DNA of 64,000 nt from Stenotrophomonas bentonitica. GTDB taxonomy: Bacteria > Pseudomonadota > Gammaproteobacteria > Xanthomonadales > Xanthomonadaceae. Position numbers and translations under genes: made by a program. The DNA lies in NCBI RefSeq assembly GCF_002887735.1, contig NZ_PKQP01000005.1, positions 1-64,000 of the forward strand. The letters run 5' to 3'. The notes under the pieces are model-generated. The model was given only the letters and a program-made list of their open reading frames with translations, searched no databases and was not told where the DNA came from. Below, piece by piece: positions 28,060 through 35,950 of this stretch. Positions within the stretch are counted from its first letter, which is position 1. Every line of letters begins with the position of its first letter.

Positions 28060-28506
28060 TCAGCCGGCCAGCTGCTGCTTGACCAGCTTGGACACCAGGC
28101 CCATGTCGGCCTGGCCGGCCAGACGCGGCTTGAGCGCGCCCATCAGCTTGCCGATGTCGGCGGGGGTGGTCGCGCCGGTTTCGGCGATGGCGGCCTGGAT
28201 GGCGGCCACGATCTCGGCTACGCCCAGCTTGGCCGGCAGGTACTGGTCGATGACCACGATTTCCTCGCGCTCGATCACGGCCAGGTCTTCGCGACCGGCG
28301 GCCTCGAACTGGGTGACCGAGTCCTTGCGCTGCTTGACCATCTTTTCCAGCACGGCGAGCACGGCGGCGTCGTCCAGCTCGATGCGCTCATCGACTTCGC
28401 GCTGCTTGATCGCGGCGTTCATCAGGCGGATCACGCCCAGGCGGTGCTTCTCGCCGGCCTTCATGGCGGCCTTCATGTCATCGGTGAGCTGCTGCTTCAG
28501 GCTCAT
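28060..28506 (-). CDS. yqeY: GatB/YqeY domain-containing protein
   Basis: A 148-residue cytosolic protein made only of the YqeY domain, which resembles the tail of the GatB amidotransferase subunit. Characteristic pieces are MSLKQQLTDDMKAAMKAGEK, RLGVIRLMNAAIKQREVDER and GKLMGALKPRLAGQADMGLVSKLVKQQL. It is thought to touch tRNA metabolism but the activity is not established. It follows rpsU on the same strand, with a hairpin between them; the open frame upstream of this ATG crosses that hairpin and is not used. Confidence 0.93.
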   Translation of the reverse strand: MSLKQQLTDDMKAAMKAGEKHRLGVIRLMNAAIKQREVDERIELDDAAVLAVLEKMVKQRKDSVTQFEAAGREDLAVIEREEIVVIDQYLPAKLGVAEIVAAIQAAIAETGATTPADIGKLMGALKPRLAGQADMGLVSKLVKQQLAG

Positions 28507-28561
28507 GGGAACACCTCGTGTCGGTGGAAATGGGAAGCGGGGCGCCGAAGCGCTGGAACGC

Positions 28562-28593
28562 AAAAAGCCGGTAACGCTCGCGCGTTCCGGCTT
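28562..28593 (-). terminator. terminator/attenuator after rpsU
   Basis: On the minus strand AAGCCGG-AACGC-GCGA-GCGTT-A-CCGGCTT is followed by TTTG. It lies between rpsU and yqeY and probably reduces readthrough so that S21 is made in excess. Confidence 0.75.
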
Positions 28594-28642
28594 CGGCTCC
28601 GTCACGACAGGCCAGGGCCCGCCGTATCGAAGTTGCGTCCGA

Positions 28643-28858
28643 TCAGTACAGGCGCTGACGCTTGGTAACGTCGCGCGACGAACGGCGCAGCTGACGCTTC
28701 ACAGCAGCGGCAGCCTTACGCTTACGCTCCTGGGTCGGCTTTTCATAGAACTCGCGCTTGCGGGTTTCGGCCAGCACGCCGGCCTTTTCGCAGGTGCGCT
28801 TGAAGCGACGGAGCGCAAACTCGAAGGGCTCGTTCTCGCGGACTTTAACGCTGGGCAT
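28643..28858 (-). CDS. rpsU: 30S ribosomal protein S21
   Basis: Small-subunit protein S21 (71 aa), which helps base-pairing of mRNA with 16S rRNA during initiation. The sequence [20 protein letters not shown] and the Arg/Lys-rich C-terminus ending [10 protein letters not shown] are canonical. It is divergent from tsaD, the usual arrangement in gammaproteobacteria. Confidence 0.98.
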
Positions 28859-29012
28859 GGAATCTCCGGGACACAGTAGAACCGGGTCACGCCCGGTGAG
28901 AGCCGCACATTATAGCGGCGAGAAAAGAAGTTGCAACCCACCCCGGCGAACTTCTTGGCCACGGGTGATGCTGAGACAGGCCAGCGTACGTCTGCCGGGG
29001 CCTGAAGAGGTC

Positions 29013-29018
29013 CATAAT
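29013..29018 (+). promoter_or_regulatory. -10 box immediately before tsaD (leaderless candidate)
   Basis: CATAAT ends seven bases before the tsaD ATG, so transcription would be expected to begin at or next to the start codon. No Shine-Dalgarno sequence lies between, and the -35 region is weak. Confidence 0.45.
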
Positions 29019-29025
29019 ACCCGTT

Positions 29026-30051
29026 ATGCGAGTCCTTGGTATCGAATCTTCGTGCGATGAGACCGGCGTGGCGGTGTATGACACCTCCCTGTCCGGGATC
29101 GACGCCCTGCGCGCCCACGCGGTCTACAGCCAGATCGCCCTTCACGCCGAGTACGGCGGGGTGGTGCCCGAGCTGGCCAGCCGCGACCACGTGCGCAAGC
29201 TGCTGCCGCTGATCCGCCAGACCCTGGCCGAAGCCGGCATGACCGTGGCCGACATCGACGGGGTGGCCTACACGGCCGGGCCCGGCCTGGTCGGCGCGCT
29301 GCTGGTCGGGGCGGGCGTGGCCCGTTCGCTGGCCTGGGCGCTGGAGGTGCCGGCGGTCGGGGTCCACCATATGGAAGGGCATCTGCTGGCCCCGCTGATG
29401 GAAGACGACCCGCCGCAGGCGCCGTTCGTGGCCCTGCTGGTGTCCGGCGGGCATACCCAGCTGGTGGCGGTGGACCGGATCGGCCAGTACCGCCTGCTCG
29501 GCGAAACCCTGGACGACGCCGCCGGCGAGGCCTTCGACAAGACCGCCAAGCTGATGGGCCTGCCGTACCCCGGTGGCCCGCAGTTGGCGGCCCTGGCCGA
29601 GCGCGGCACGCCGGGCCGGTTCAAGTTCACCCGGCCGATGACCGACCGCCCCGGGCTGGATTTCAGCTTCTCCGGGTTGAAGACCCAGGTCCTGCTGGCC
29701 TGGCGCGACAGCGACCAGAGCGAGCAGACCCGCGCCGACATCGCGCGCGGTTTTGAAGATGCCGTGGTCGACACCCTGGCGATCAAGTGCGAACGCGCGC
29801 TGGATGCGGCGGGCACCGATGTGATCGTGGTGGCTGGCGGCGTCGGGGCCAACAAGCGCCTGCGCGCAAAGCTGCAGCAGATGGCCGCCCGCCGCGGTGG
29901 CCGCGCCTGCTTCCCGCGCCCGGCGCTGTGCACCGACAACGGCGCGATGATCGCCTTCGCCGGCGCCCTGCGTCTGGAAGCGGGCCAGCACACCCCGCCG
30001 CAGGTGCAGGTCACCCCACGTTGGGACATGGCGACGCTGCCGGCGGTGTGA
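29026..30051 (+). CDS. tsaD: tRNA N6-threonylcarbamoyladenosine transferase TsaD
   Basis: Transfers the threonylcarbamoyl group to A37 of ANN-decoding tRNAs, working with TsaB and TsaE (341 aa). The ASKHA-fold protein starts [19 protein letters not shown]. Metal-binding HHMEGH ([12 protein letters not shown]) is intact, and [35 protein letters not shown] and [12 protein letters not shown] complete the nucleotide site. An essential gene; divergent from rpsU. Confidence 0.98.
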   Translation: MRVLGIESSCDETGVAVYDTSLSGIDALRAHAVYSQIALHAEYGGVVPELASRDHVRKLLPLIRQTLAEAGMTVADIDGVAYTAGPGLVGALLVGAGVARSLAWALEVPAVGVHHMEGHLLAPLMEDDPPQAPFVALLVSGGHTQLVAVDRIGQYRLLGETLDDAAGEAFDKTAKLMGLPYPGGPQLAALAERGTPGRFKFTRPMTDRPGLDFSFSGLKTQVLLAWRDSDQSEQTRADIARGFEDAVVDTLAIKCERALDAAGTDVIVVAGGVGANKRLRAKLQQMAARRGGRACFPRPALCTDNGAMIAFAGALRLEAGQHTPPQVQVTPRWDMATLPAV

Positions 30052-30075
30052 GGTTGACCGAACGTCGGCAACGAC

Positions 30076-30729
30076 TCAGACCGGCCTCCGCTTCAGCAAT
30101 GATGTCACCGACTCATGCCGGTTCATCCACCGCTCGATATGGGCGCAGCGCATCTGGACGATTCGTCCAATCGTGGCCAGATCCAGCGCAAGGTCACGCG
30201 CGAAGATCGGTTCGTGATGCGCAATCCGGTTGCGCAGCTGCCTCACCTGTTCGAGGTTGCCGTGCAGCTGCGCGCGCACAAGGTGCCCGGGTACGTCCGG
30301 ATCCGCGCCTGGAAGGACGCGCCTCAGGGTCTTGGACCATAGCGTCCTGTCGAATCGTTGGGTAAACAGGTGCTGCCAGAACGCGAATCTCAACGAGGCG
30401 ATAACGCCCGCCGTTGACGTGTGCTTCGACGCTGCGCGGCGCAACTCTTCGCGCGCGTTGTAGCGCGCTGTGCCGCCGGGAAGACTGGTACGGAACCCTT
30501 CCTGCCATGGCCAGAGTGCACCATGCTGCTGGGCTACCGCTTCAGCCACCGCATTGCGGATGACGACCTCGCAGGTATGGAGCGGCAGTAAAAACGCGCC
30601 GCTGACCCTCATGTTCCATCGATACAGCTCGAATGGATGGGTGCGAAGTCGGGCGTGTGCGACGGCTCCTTCATACGTTGTCATGCGTGCTGCGGAGAAC
30701 GAGCGGTGAATCAGGTGCTGATCGCGCAC
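30076..30729 (-). CDS. HEPN/Abi-like protein
   Basis: A 217-residue, mostly helical cytosolic protein. Near the C-terminus RNRIAHHEPIF (166-176) gives the Rx4H motif of HEPN RNases and of Abi-like proteins, and LPLHTCEVVIRNAVAEAV is the usual upstream helix. Such proteins often act in phage abortive infection or as toxins, but many are uncharacterised. Two starts are possible: GTG at 30729 or ATG at 30684 (starting MTTYEGAVAHARL); neither has a good ribosome site. It converges with tsaD 24 bp away, has no partner gene next to it, and the flanking 390 bp are poorer in GC than the rest of the window, hinting at acquisition. Confidence 0.65.
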   Translation of the reverse strand: MRDQHLIHRSFSAARMTTYEGAVAHARLRTHPFELYRWNMRVSGAFLLPLHTCEVVIRNAVAEAVAQQHGALWPWQEGFRTSLPGGTARYNAREELRRAASKHTSTAGVIASLRFAFWQHLFTQRFDRTLWSKTLRRVLPGADPDVPGHLVRAQLHGNLEQVRQLRNRIAHHEPIFARDLALDLATIGRIVQMRCAHIERWMNRHESVTSLLKRRPV

Positions 30730-30903
30730 GTCAGAGCTTTGCGGGGTCCATGGGCCTCCACCGTAGAGGGTGGCTGTCGCGCGCGGTATCAGGGAAGTCG
30801 GTCAGTCGTGGCAGGTTTGATCTATCGAAAACACTTATCGGATCAATGATCTACCGAGTTCCAAGGGGCCTGAGCACTACGTCATAAATCCGGATTCAGA
30901 CCG
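30730..30903. other. intergenic stretch without gene
   Basis: Upstream of the HEPN/Abi-like gene. I see no protein or tRNA gene. It is less GC-rich than the rest of the window and includes a TCATAAAT box near 30882-30889 that could be a -10 element for the structured segment to its right. Confidence 0.4.
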
Positions 30904-31030
30904 TTGACCCTATTTGGCAACACCGGTACCGTTGCCGCGTGTGCCACCGGGATCAGCTGATGGGTATGCCCATCTCCCCCGGGGACAGTGGTGGTAAGCA
31001 AAGGGTCCCGCGCGGGACCCTTTGTCTTTT
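30904..31030 (+). ncRNA. candidate structured small RNA before folB
   Basis: Three successive stem-forming palindromes lie in about 125 bases: GGCAAC/GTTGCC (30916-30936), GATGGG/CCCATC (30959-30974) and a perfect 24-base palindrome with T-rich tail (31000-31030) that works as a terminator on the plus strand. No gene on the plus strand upstream needs that terminator because the preceding gene runs on the minus strand. It could be a short independent transcript. Inference only. Confidence 0.35.
31000..31030 (+). terminator. perfect palindrome terminator before folB
   Basis: AAAGGGTCCCGC joined to its exact reverse complement GCGGGACCCTTT, then GTCTTTT. The orientation of the T-run favours the plus strand. 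Confidence 0.7.
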
Positions 31031-31117
31031 CCGGCACCGGCGCGGACGCCCGCCAACGCCCGATTCCCGGCACATTCCGGACAGCCCCGTTACCATGGTC
31101 GCCATCTTCCACGTGGC

Positions 31118-31492
31118 ATGGCTATGGACAAGGTATTCATCGAGGGGCTCGAGATCGATGCGCTGATCGGGATCTACGACTGGGAACGGCGGATCCGCCA
31201 GACCCTGCGTTTCGATCTGGAAATGGGCTTCGACAACCGCCGTCCGGCGGCCAGCGACGACATCGCCGATACCCTCAATTACAAAGCCGTGAGCAAGCGC
31301 ATCGAGCAGTTCGTGCGTGACTCGGACTATGGCCTGGTCGAAACCCTGGCCGAACGCATCGCCGAGATCGTGCTGCGTGAATTCAAGGTGCAATGGCTGC
31401 GCCTGAAGCTCAGCAAGCCCGGCGCGGTGCGCGGTGCGCGCGCCGTGGGCGTGATCATCGAGCGCAGCGCGCAGGACCTGGCAACGCCCTGA
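31118..31492 (+). CDS. folB: dihydroneopterin aldolase
   Basis: Folate pathway enzyme (124 aa) that cleaves dihydroneopterin to hydroxymethyl-dihydropterin and glycolaldehyde. Recognisable parts are DKVFIEGLEIDALIGIYDWER at the N-terminus, LNYKAVSKRI, and the substrate-contact segment YGLVETLAERIAE. The ATG at 31118 gives MAMDKVF; an ATG two codons later gives MDKVF and is equally possible. Neither has a strong ribosome site. The mechanosensitive channel gene follows after 26 bp. Confidence 0.93.
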   Translation: MAMDKVFIEGLEIDALIGIYDWERRIRQTLRFDLEMGFDNRRPAASDDIADTLNYKAVSKRIEQFVRDSDYGLVETLAERIAEIVLREFKVQWLRLKLSKPGAVRGARAVGVIIERSAQDLATP

Positions 31493-31518
31493 TACCCCGA
31501 TTAGGAGATCGATACACG

Positions 31519-32793
31519 ATGTTGGATGCGGTAGTGGCAACCCGATGGCTGGACAGTGTCCAGCAGACCCTGGAACCCTGGCCCTGGGCCTACACCCTGC
31601 TGGTGCTGGCAGCGCTGGCCCTGGCGGCCTGGCTGGCCAACTTCGTCACCAAGAAGATCCTGCTGCGCGGCCTGCGCAAGCTGGTCAGCCGCCTGCCTGG
31701 CCATAGCGCCGGCAATGAAGGCGGCAACAACCTGCGGGTGATTTCGCGGTTGTCCAACGTGGTGCCGAGCATGGTCATCGCCGCCGGCATCCGGATCGTG
31801 CCGGACCTGCCGCCGGAGCTGGTGGCGTTCGTGATCGGCGCCTGCCGGGCGTGGGCGGTGCTGACCGTGGCGCTGGCCGTCTCGCATGCGCTGGATGCCG
31901 CCAACGATCTGTACGAGCGGCGCCCGGATGCGCGCAACAAGCCGATCAAGGGTTACCTGCAGGTCGTGAAGATCATCGTCTTCGTGATCGCCGGCCTGTC
32001 GATCGTGGCGACCCTGCTGGGCGTGAAGCTCGGCCCGCTGGTCACCGGCCTGGGCGCGGCCACCGCGGTGCTGATGCTGATCTTCCAGGACACCATCCTC
32101 TCGTTGGTGGCCAGCGTGCAGATCAGCGGCGATGGCCGGGTGCGGCTGGGCGACTGGATCGAAATGCCGAGCCAGAACGCCGATGGTGATGTGATCGATA
32201 TCGCGCTGCACACCATCACCGTGCAGAACTTCGACAAGACCATCACCACCATCCCGACCAAGAAGCTGGTGACCGAGTCGTTCAAGAACTGGCGTGGCAT
32301 GCAGGAAGCGGGTGGGCGCCGGATCAAGCGCTCGCTGTACCTGGACCAGCACAGTGTCGGCTTCGTCGATGCGCCGATGCTGGCCGAGCTGGAGCAGTTC
32401 GCGGTGCTGGGCGATTACCTTCGCGGCAAGCAGGCCGAACTGCAGCAGTACAACGCCGACCTGCAGGCCAAGGGCGTCGCCGCCGTCAACGCGCGCCGGG
32501 TGACCAACCTGGGCACCTTCCGCGCCTATGTCGAGCGCTACCTGCAGCACCATCCGGGCATCCATACCGAAATGACCCTGCTGGTACGGCAGCTGCAGCC
32601 CACCACCCAGGGCCTGCCGCTGGAGATCTACTGCTTCACCCGCAGCACGGCGTGGGGCGAGTACGAGGGCGTGCAGTCGGACGTGTTCGATCACCTGCTG
32701 GCGATCCTCCCGGCCTTCGGGCTGCGGGTTTTCCAGGAATCCAGCGACGCCATGTTGATGGCGGGGCAGCAGCGCCTGGCCGCTGCGGAGTAA
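31519..32793 (+). CDS. mechanosensitive ion channel, MscS/YbdG family
   Basis: Inner-membrane channel (424 aa) that opens under membrane tension during osmotic downshock. Four or five helices occupy residues about 20-190; the pore helix and MscS beta domain follow in LGAATAVLMLIFQDTILSLVASVQI, RVRLGDWIEMP and VQNFDKTITTIPTKKLVTESFKNW. The long cytosolic C-terminal domain with FTRSTAWGEYEGVQSDVFDHLL is typical of the YbdG (miniconductance) branch. TAGGAG lies 11 bases before the ATG. Confidence 0.92.
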   Translation: MLDAVVATRWLDSVQQTLEPWPWAYTLLVLAALALAAWLANFVTKKILLRGLRKLVSRLPGHSAGNEGGNNLRVISRLSNVVPSMVIAAGIRIVPDLPPELVAFVIGACRAWAVLTVALAVSHALDAANDLYERRPDARNKPIKGYLQVVKIIVFVIAGLSIVATLLGVKLGPLVTGLGAATAVLMLIFQDTILSLVASVQISGDGRVRLGDWIEMPSQNADGDVIDIALHTITVQNFDKTITTIPTKKLVTESFKNWRGMQEAGGRRIKRSLYLDQHSVGFVDAPMLAELEQFAVLGDYLRGKQAELQQYNADLQAKGVAAVNARRVTNLGTFRAYVERYLQHHPGIHTEMTLLVRQLQPTTQGLPLEIYCFTRSTAWGEYEGVQSDVFDHLLAILPAFGLRVFQESSDAMLMAGQQRLAAAE

Positions 32794-32905
32794 GCTCCTG
32801 TGCCCCTGTCGCTGCCCGTGCGGTGGCGGGGGTCTTCCCTCCGGGGAAGAAAAATGAACGCAAAAGTCATTCACAACGGCCTCGGGAACGCTAGAATCCC
32901 GGGCT

Positions 32906-32919
32906 TGTAAACGTTTTCA
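32906..32919 (+). promoter_or_regulatory. LacI-type operator upstream of bglX
   Basis: TGTAAACGTTTTCA is a near palindrome centred on CG (TGTAAAC/GTTTTCA), the form bound by LacI/GalR family repressors. It lies 12 bases before the GTG start of the beta-glucosidase, a position that would block transcription or initiation. No LacI-family gene is in the window, so the regulator would act from elsewhere. Confidence 0.6.
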
Positions 32920-32931
32920 TAAGGACAGCCG

Positions 32932-35106
32932 GTGGCCGCCGATCGTATCGAAACCCTCATTGCCCAGATGACCGTCGAAGAAAAAGTCGGCCAGCTGGGT
33001 GTGTTCGCCGACATGGTCCGCCCGTTCGCGCCGGATGTGAATCCGGAAGCCAACGTCAGCAATGCCGACCAGGTGCTGCAGCAGGTGCGCGAGGGCAAGG
33101 TGGGCTCGCTGTTCAATGGCGTGGGCGTGGAAGCCGGCCGCCGCATCCAGCAGGTCGCGCTGGAAGAAAGCCGCCTGAAGATTCCGGTGATCTTGGCCGC
33201 GGACGTGATCCACGGCATGCGCACCGTATTCCCGATCCCGCTGGGCGAGGCCGCCAGCTTCGAACCGGACCTGGCCGAGCGCACCGCCCGCGCCACCGCG
33301 GTGGAAGCGACGGCAGCCGGCCTGCATTGGACCTATGCGCCGGCCGTGGATATCGCCCGTGACCAGCGCTGGGGCCGTGGCGCCGAGGGCGCCGGTGAAG
33401 ACGTGGTGCTGGGCTGTGCGTTCGCCGCCGCCCGCGTGCGCGGTTTCCAGGGCCCGGACCTGCGCGCCGCCGATGCACTGCTGGCCACCCCGAAGCATTT
33501 CGCCGCCTACGGCGCGGTGATGGCCGGCATGGAATACAACATGGTCGACATCTCGCCGCAGACCCTGCGCGACGTGCACCTGCCGCCGTTCAAGGCCGCT
33601 TTCGAAGCCGGTGCCCTGACCGTGATGTCCTCCTTCAACGACATCAACGGCGTGCCGGCCAGCGCCAATGCCGAGCTGTTGACCGACATCCTGCGCGGGG
33701 AGTGGAAGTTCCCGGGCGTGGTGATCTCCGACTACACCGCCGACATGGAACTGGTCGCACACGGCTACGCCGCCGATGACCGCGACGCCACCGCCAAGGC
33801 CTTCACCGCGGGCCTGGACCTGAGCATGCAGAGCGGCTTCTACGCCGAACACCTGCCGGGCCTGATCGAGAGCGGCGAAGTCCCGATGGCCACGCTGGAC
33901 GAGTCGGTGCGCCGCATCCTGCGCCTGAAGGAAGCGATCGGCCTGTTCGACGACCCGTACCGTTCGCTGGATCTGGCGCGCGAAGCGGACACCTCGCATA
34001 TCGCCGCGCATGACGAACTCTCGCGCGATGCCGCGCGCCGTTCGATCGTGCTGCTCAAGAACGCCGAGTCGGTGCTGCCGCTCAAGAAGGCTGGCCAGAA
34101 GATCGCGCTGATCGGGCCGTTCGTGCAGGACCGCGACAATATCGAAGGCTGCTGGACGCTGTTCGGCGACAAGTCGCGCTACGTCACCCTGGAAGCCGGC
34201 GTACGCGCGGCGATCAGCGATGAAGCACTGCTGGAAATCGTGCCGGGCTGTGATCTGGAAGCGGCCGTGCAGGACGGTATCGAACAGGCCGTGGCCGCCG
34301 CGCTGCGTGCCGACGTGGTGGTGCTGGCCCTGGGCGAACCGCAGCGTTACAGCGGTGAGGCGCAGTCGCGCGTTGAGATCACCTTGCCGCCGGCACAGCA
34401 GGCGCTGGCCGAAGCGGTGGCGATGACCGGCAAGCCGCTGGTCGTGCTGCTGCGCAATGGCCGCGCGCTGGCCCTGCAGGGCGCGGTGCGCAATGCCCAT
34501 GCCGTGGCGATTACCTGGTACCTGGGCACCCAGACCGGGCACGCCGTGGCCGATGTGCTGTTCGGCGATTACAACCCGTCCGGCCGCCTGCCGGTGAGCT
34601 TCCCGCAGGTGTCGGGCCAGCAGCCGTATTTCTACAACCACCCGCGCACCGGTCGCCCGGAACTGCCGACCATGTCGGAGTTCAAGGCGCGCTGGCGCGA
34701 AATTCCGAACGAGCCGGCATACGCGTTCGGCCACGGCATGGGCTACACCACCTTCGCCTATGGCGTGCCGCAGCTGAGCAACGCGCAGCTGGGCTGGGAC
34801 GACACCCTGACCATCACCACCACGCTGACCAATACCGGTGCGGTGGCAGGTGAGGAAGTGGTGCAGCTGTACATCCACGATCGCGTGGCCAGCCGCGTGC
34901 GGCCGGTGCGCGAGCTGAAGGGCTTCGACAAGATCGCGCTGCAGCCGGGACAGAGCACCGAGGTGACCTTCACCCTGGATCGCCATGCACTGGGCTTCAC
35001 CGGCCGCGATGGCGTGTTCCGCGCCGAGCCGGGCCAGTTCGAGCTGTGGGTGTGCGCCTCGTCGGTCAGCGGCGAGCCGGTGATCTTCGAGCTGCTGGCC
35101 GCCTGA
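32932..35106 (+). CDS. bglX: GH3 beta-glucosidase
   Basis: Glycoside hydrolase family 3 enzyme (724 aa) releasing terminal beta-glucosyl (or xylosyl) residues. It has the N-terminal barrel (about 1-330) with PVILAADVIHGMRTVFPIPLGEA, WTYAPAVDIARDQRWGRGAEGAGED and the nucleophile in VVISDYTADMELV (Asp near 267), then the alpha/beta sandwich and a fibronectin III-like C-terminal domain (LTNTGAVAGEEVVQLYI, RPVRELKGFDKI). The start is GTG with AAGGAC upstream. There is no signal peptide, unlike E. coli BglX, so the enzyme appears cytosolic unless it starts upstream. A LacI-type operator precedes it. Confidence 0.93.
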   Translation: MAADRIETLIAQMTVEEKVGQLGVFADMVRPFAPDVNPEANVSNADQVLQQVREGKVGSLFNGVGVEAGRRIQQVALEESRLKIPVILAADVIHGMRTVFPIPLGEAASFEPDLAERTARATAVEATAAGLHWTYAPAVDIARDQRWGRGAEGAGEDVVLGCAFAAARVRGFQGPDLRAADALLATPKHFAAYGAVMAGMEYNMVDISPQTLRDVHLPPFKAAFEAGALTVMSSFNDINGVPASANAELLTDILRGEWKFPGVVISDYTADMELVAHGYAADDRDATAKAFTAGLDLSMQSGFYAEHLPGLIESGEVPMATLDESVRRILRLKEAIGLFDDPYRSLDLAREADTSHIAAHDELSRDAARRSIVLLKNAESVLPLKKAGQKIALIGPFVQDRDNIEGCWTLFGDKSRYVTLEAGVRAAISDEALLEIVPGCDLEAAVQDGIEQAVAAALRADVVVLALGEPQRYSGEAQSRVEITLPPAQQALAEAVAMTGKPLVVLLRNGRALALQGAVRNAHAVAITWYLGTQTGHAVADVLFGDYNPSGRLPVSFPQVSGQQPYFYNHPRTGRPELPTMSEFKARWREIPNEPAYAFGHGMGYTTFAYGVPQLSNAQLGWDDTLTITTTLTNTGAVAGEEVVQLYIHDRVASRVRPVRELKGFDKIALQPGQSTEVTFTLDRHALGFTGRDGVFRAEPGQFELWVCASSVSGEPVIFELLAA

Positions 35107-35124
35107 GCCGGCCTCGCTTCACCC

Positions 35125-35153
35125 GGTAGTGCCGGCCAGCGGCCGGCACTACC
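35125..35153. repeat. SMAG (GTAG) REP palindrome, full dyad
   Basis: GGTAGTGCCGGCC-AGC-GGCCGGCACTACC is a perfect 13-base inverted repeat with a three-base loop, 18 bp after the bglX stop. It may serve as its 3' end. Confidence 0.9.
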
Positions 35154-35222
35154 GTATCCATCATCGGCGGCTGACGTTCCGGCGGGTACGCTGGCTCCCC
35201 CGTGAACCCGATGGAGCCACCC

Positions 35223-35882
35223 ATGCGCCTGTCCCGTACTCCTTTGCTGCTGGCCTTGGCCAGCCCGCTGTGGCTGGCCGCCTGCAGCCCGTCGTCGCCG
35301 CCGCCGGCTGACACCGCCGCTGCGGATCCCGCCCAAGGCCCGGCCACCGCCATTCCCGAAGGCCGCCCGACGCCGGGTGACACCGTGCCGTCCTCGGGCC
35401 TGTCGCCGGATGCGGTCACGGCCGGCAGCCCCGCGCCGGATGCCGACGCGCCTTCCGCTGGCGGTGCAACGACACCTGCTGCGGACGCCGCCGCCACACC
35501 TGCCGCGCCGACCAGCGCTGGCACCGGCGATGTCCGCCAGCGCATCGATCAGGTGCTTGGCGACGCGGCCCAGTACGAAGCTGTGTTCAATGCCTTCCAG
35601 AAGGCGGTCAACGGCGGCGATCGCGCGGCCGTGGTCGAGGAAGTGCGTTTCCCGTTGAACATCGCCAATGGCGCCAGGATCACCGGCCCCGGCGAGTTCC
35701 AGCGCAACTACGAGCGCATCCTGACCCCGGCCGTGCGCAAGGCCATCGCCGCGCAGAAGTTCGACGACGTCATGGTCAACCAGCAGGGCGTGATGATCGG
35801 CGACGGCCAGGTCTGGCTCAACGGCGCGTGCCTGGATCAGGCGTGCAGCCGCACCGAAGTCAAGGTCGTGACCATCCAGTAA
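35223..35882 (+). CDS. lipoprotein of unknown function
   Basis: A 219-residue protein with lipobox LAAC (Cys21), so it is predicted to be lipid-anchored. Residues 22-105 are a low-complexity Pro/Ala/Thr/Gly linker. The folded part (about 110-219) contains QRIDQVLGDAAQYEAVFNAFQKAV and FQRNYERILTPAVRKAIAAQKFDDVMVNQQGVMIG with a late Cys pair (GACLDQACSR). I do not recognise a named domain with certainty. GGAG lies six bases before the ATG. Confidence 0.78.
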   Translation: MRLSRTPLLLALASPLWLAACSPSSPPPADTAAADPAQGPATAIPEGRPTPGDTVPSSGLSPDAVTAGSPAPDADAPSAGGATTPAADAAATPAAPTSAGTGDVRQRIDQVLGDAAQYEAVFNAFQKAVNGGDRAAVVEEVRFPLNIANGARITGPGEFQRNYERILTPAVRKAIAAQKFDDVMVNQQGVMIGDGQVWLNGACLDQACSRTEVKVVTIQ

Positions 35883-35915
35883 GCACGTGCAGCGCTTGAA
35901 CGCACGTGAGGTGGG

Positions 35916-35944
35916 CAGGCTGCCGGCGATGCGCCGGCAGCCTG
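35916..35944. terminator. GC-rich hairpin between convergent genes
   Basis: CAGGCTGCCGGCG-ATG-CGCCGGCAGCCTG is a perfect stem without a T-run. It lies between the lipoprotein gene and the sugar dehydrogenase pseudogene, which converge, and could end transcription or protect 3' ends. Confidence 0.45.
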
Positions 35945-35950
35945 TCTGGC

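Noticed and set aside
30939..31166. A 75-codon plus-strand open frame before folB
   Set aside because: It runs through a perfect palindrome terminator and into folB in another frame.
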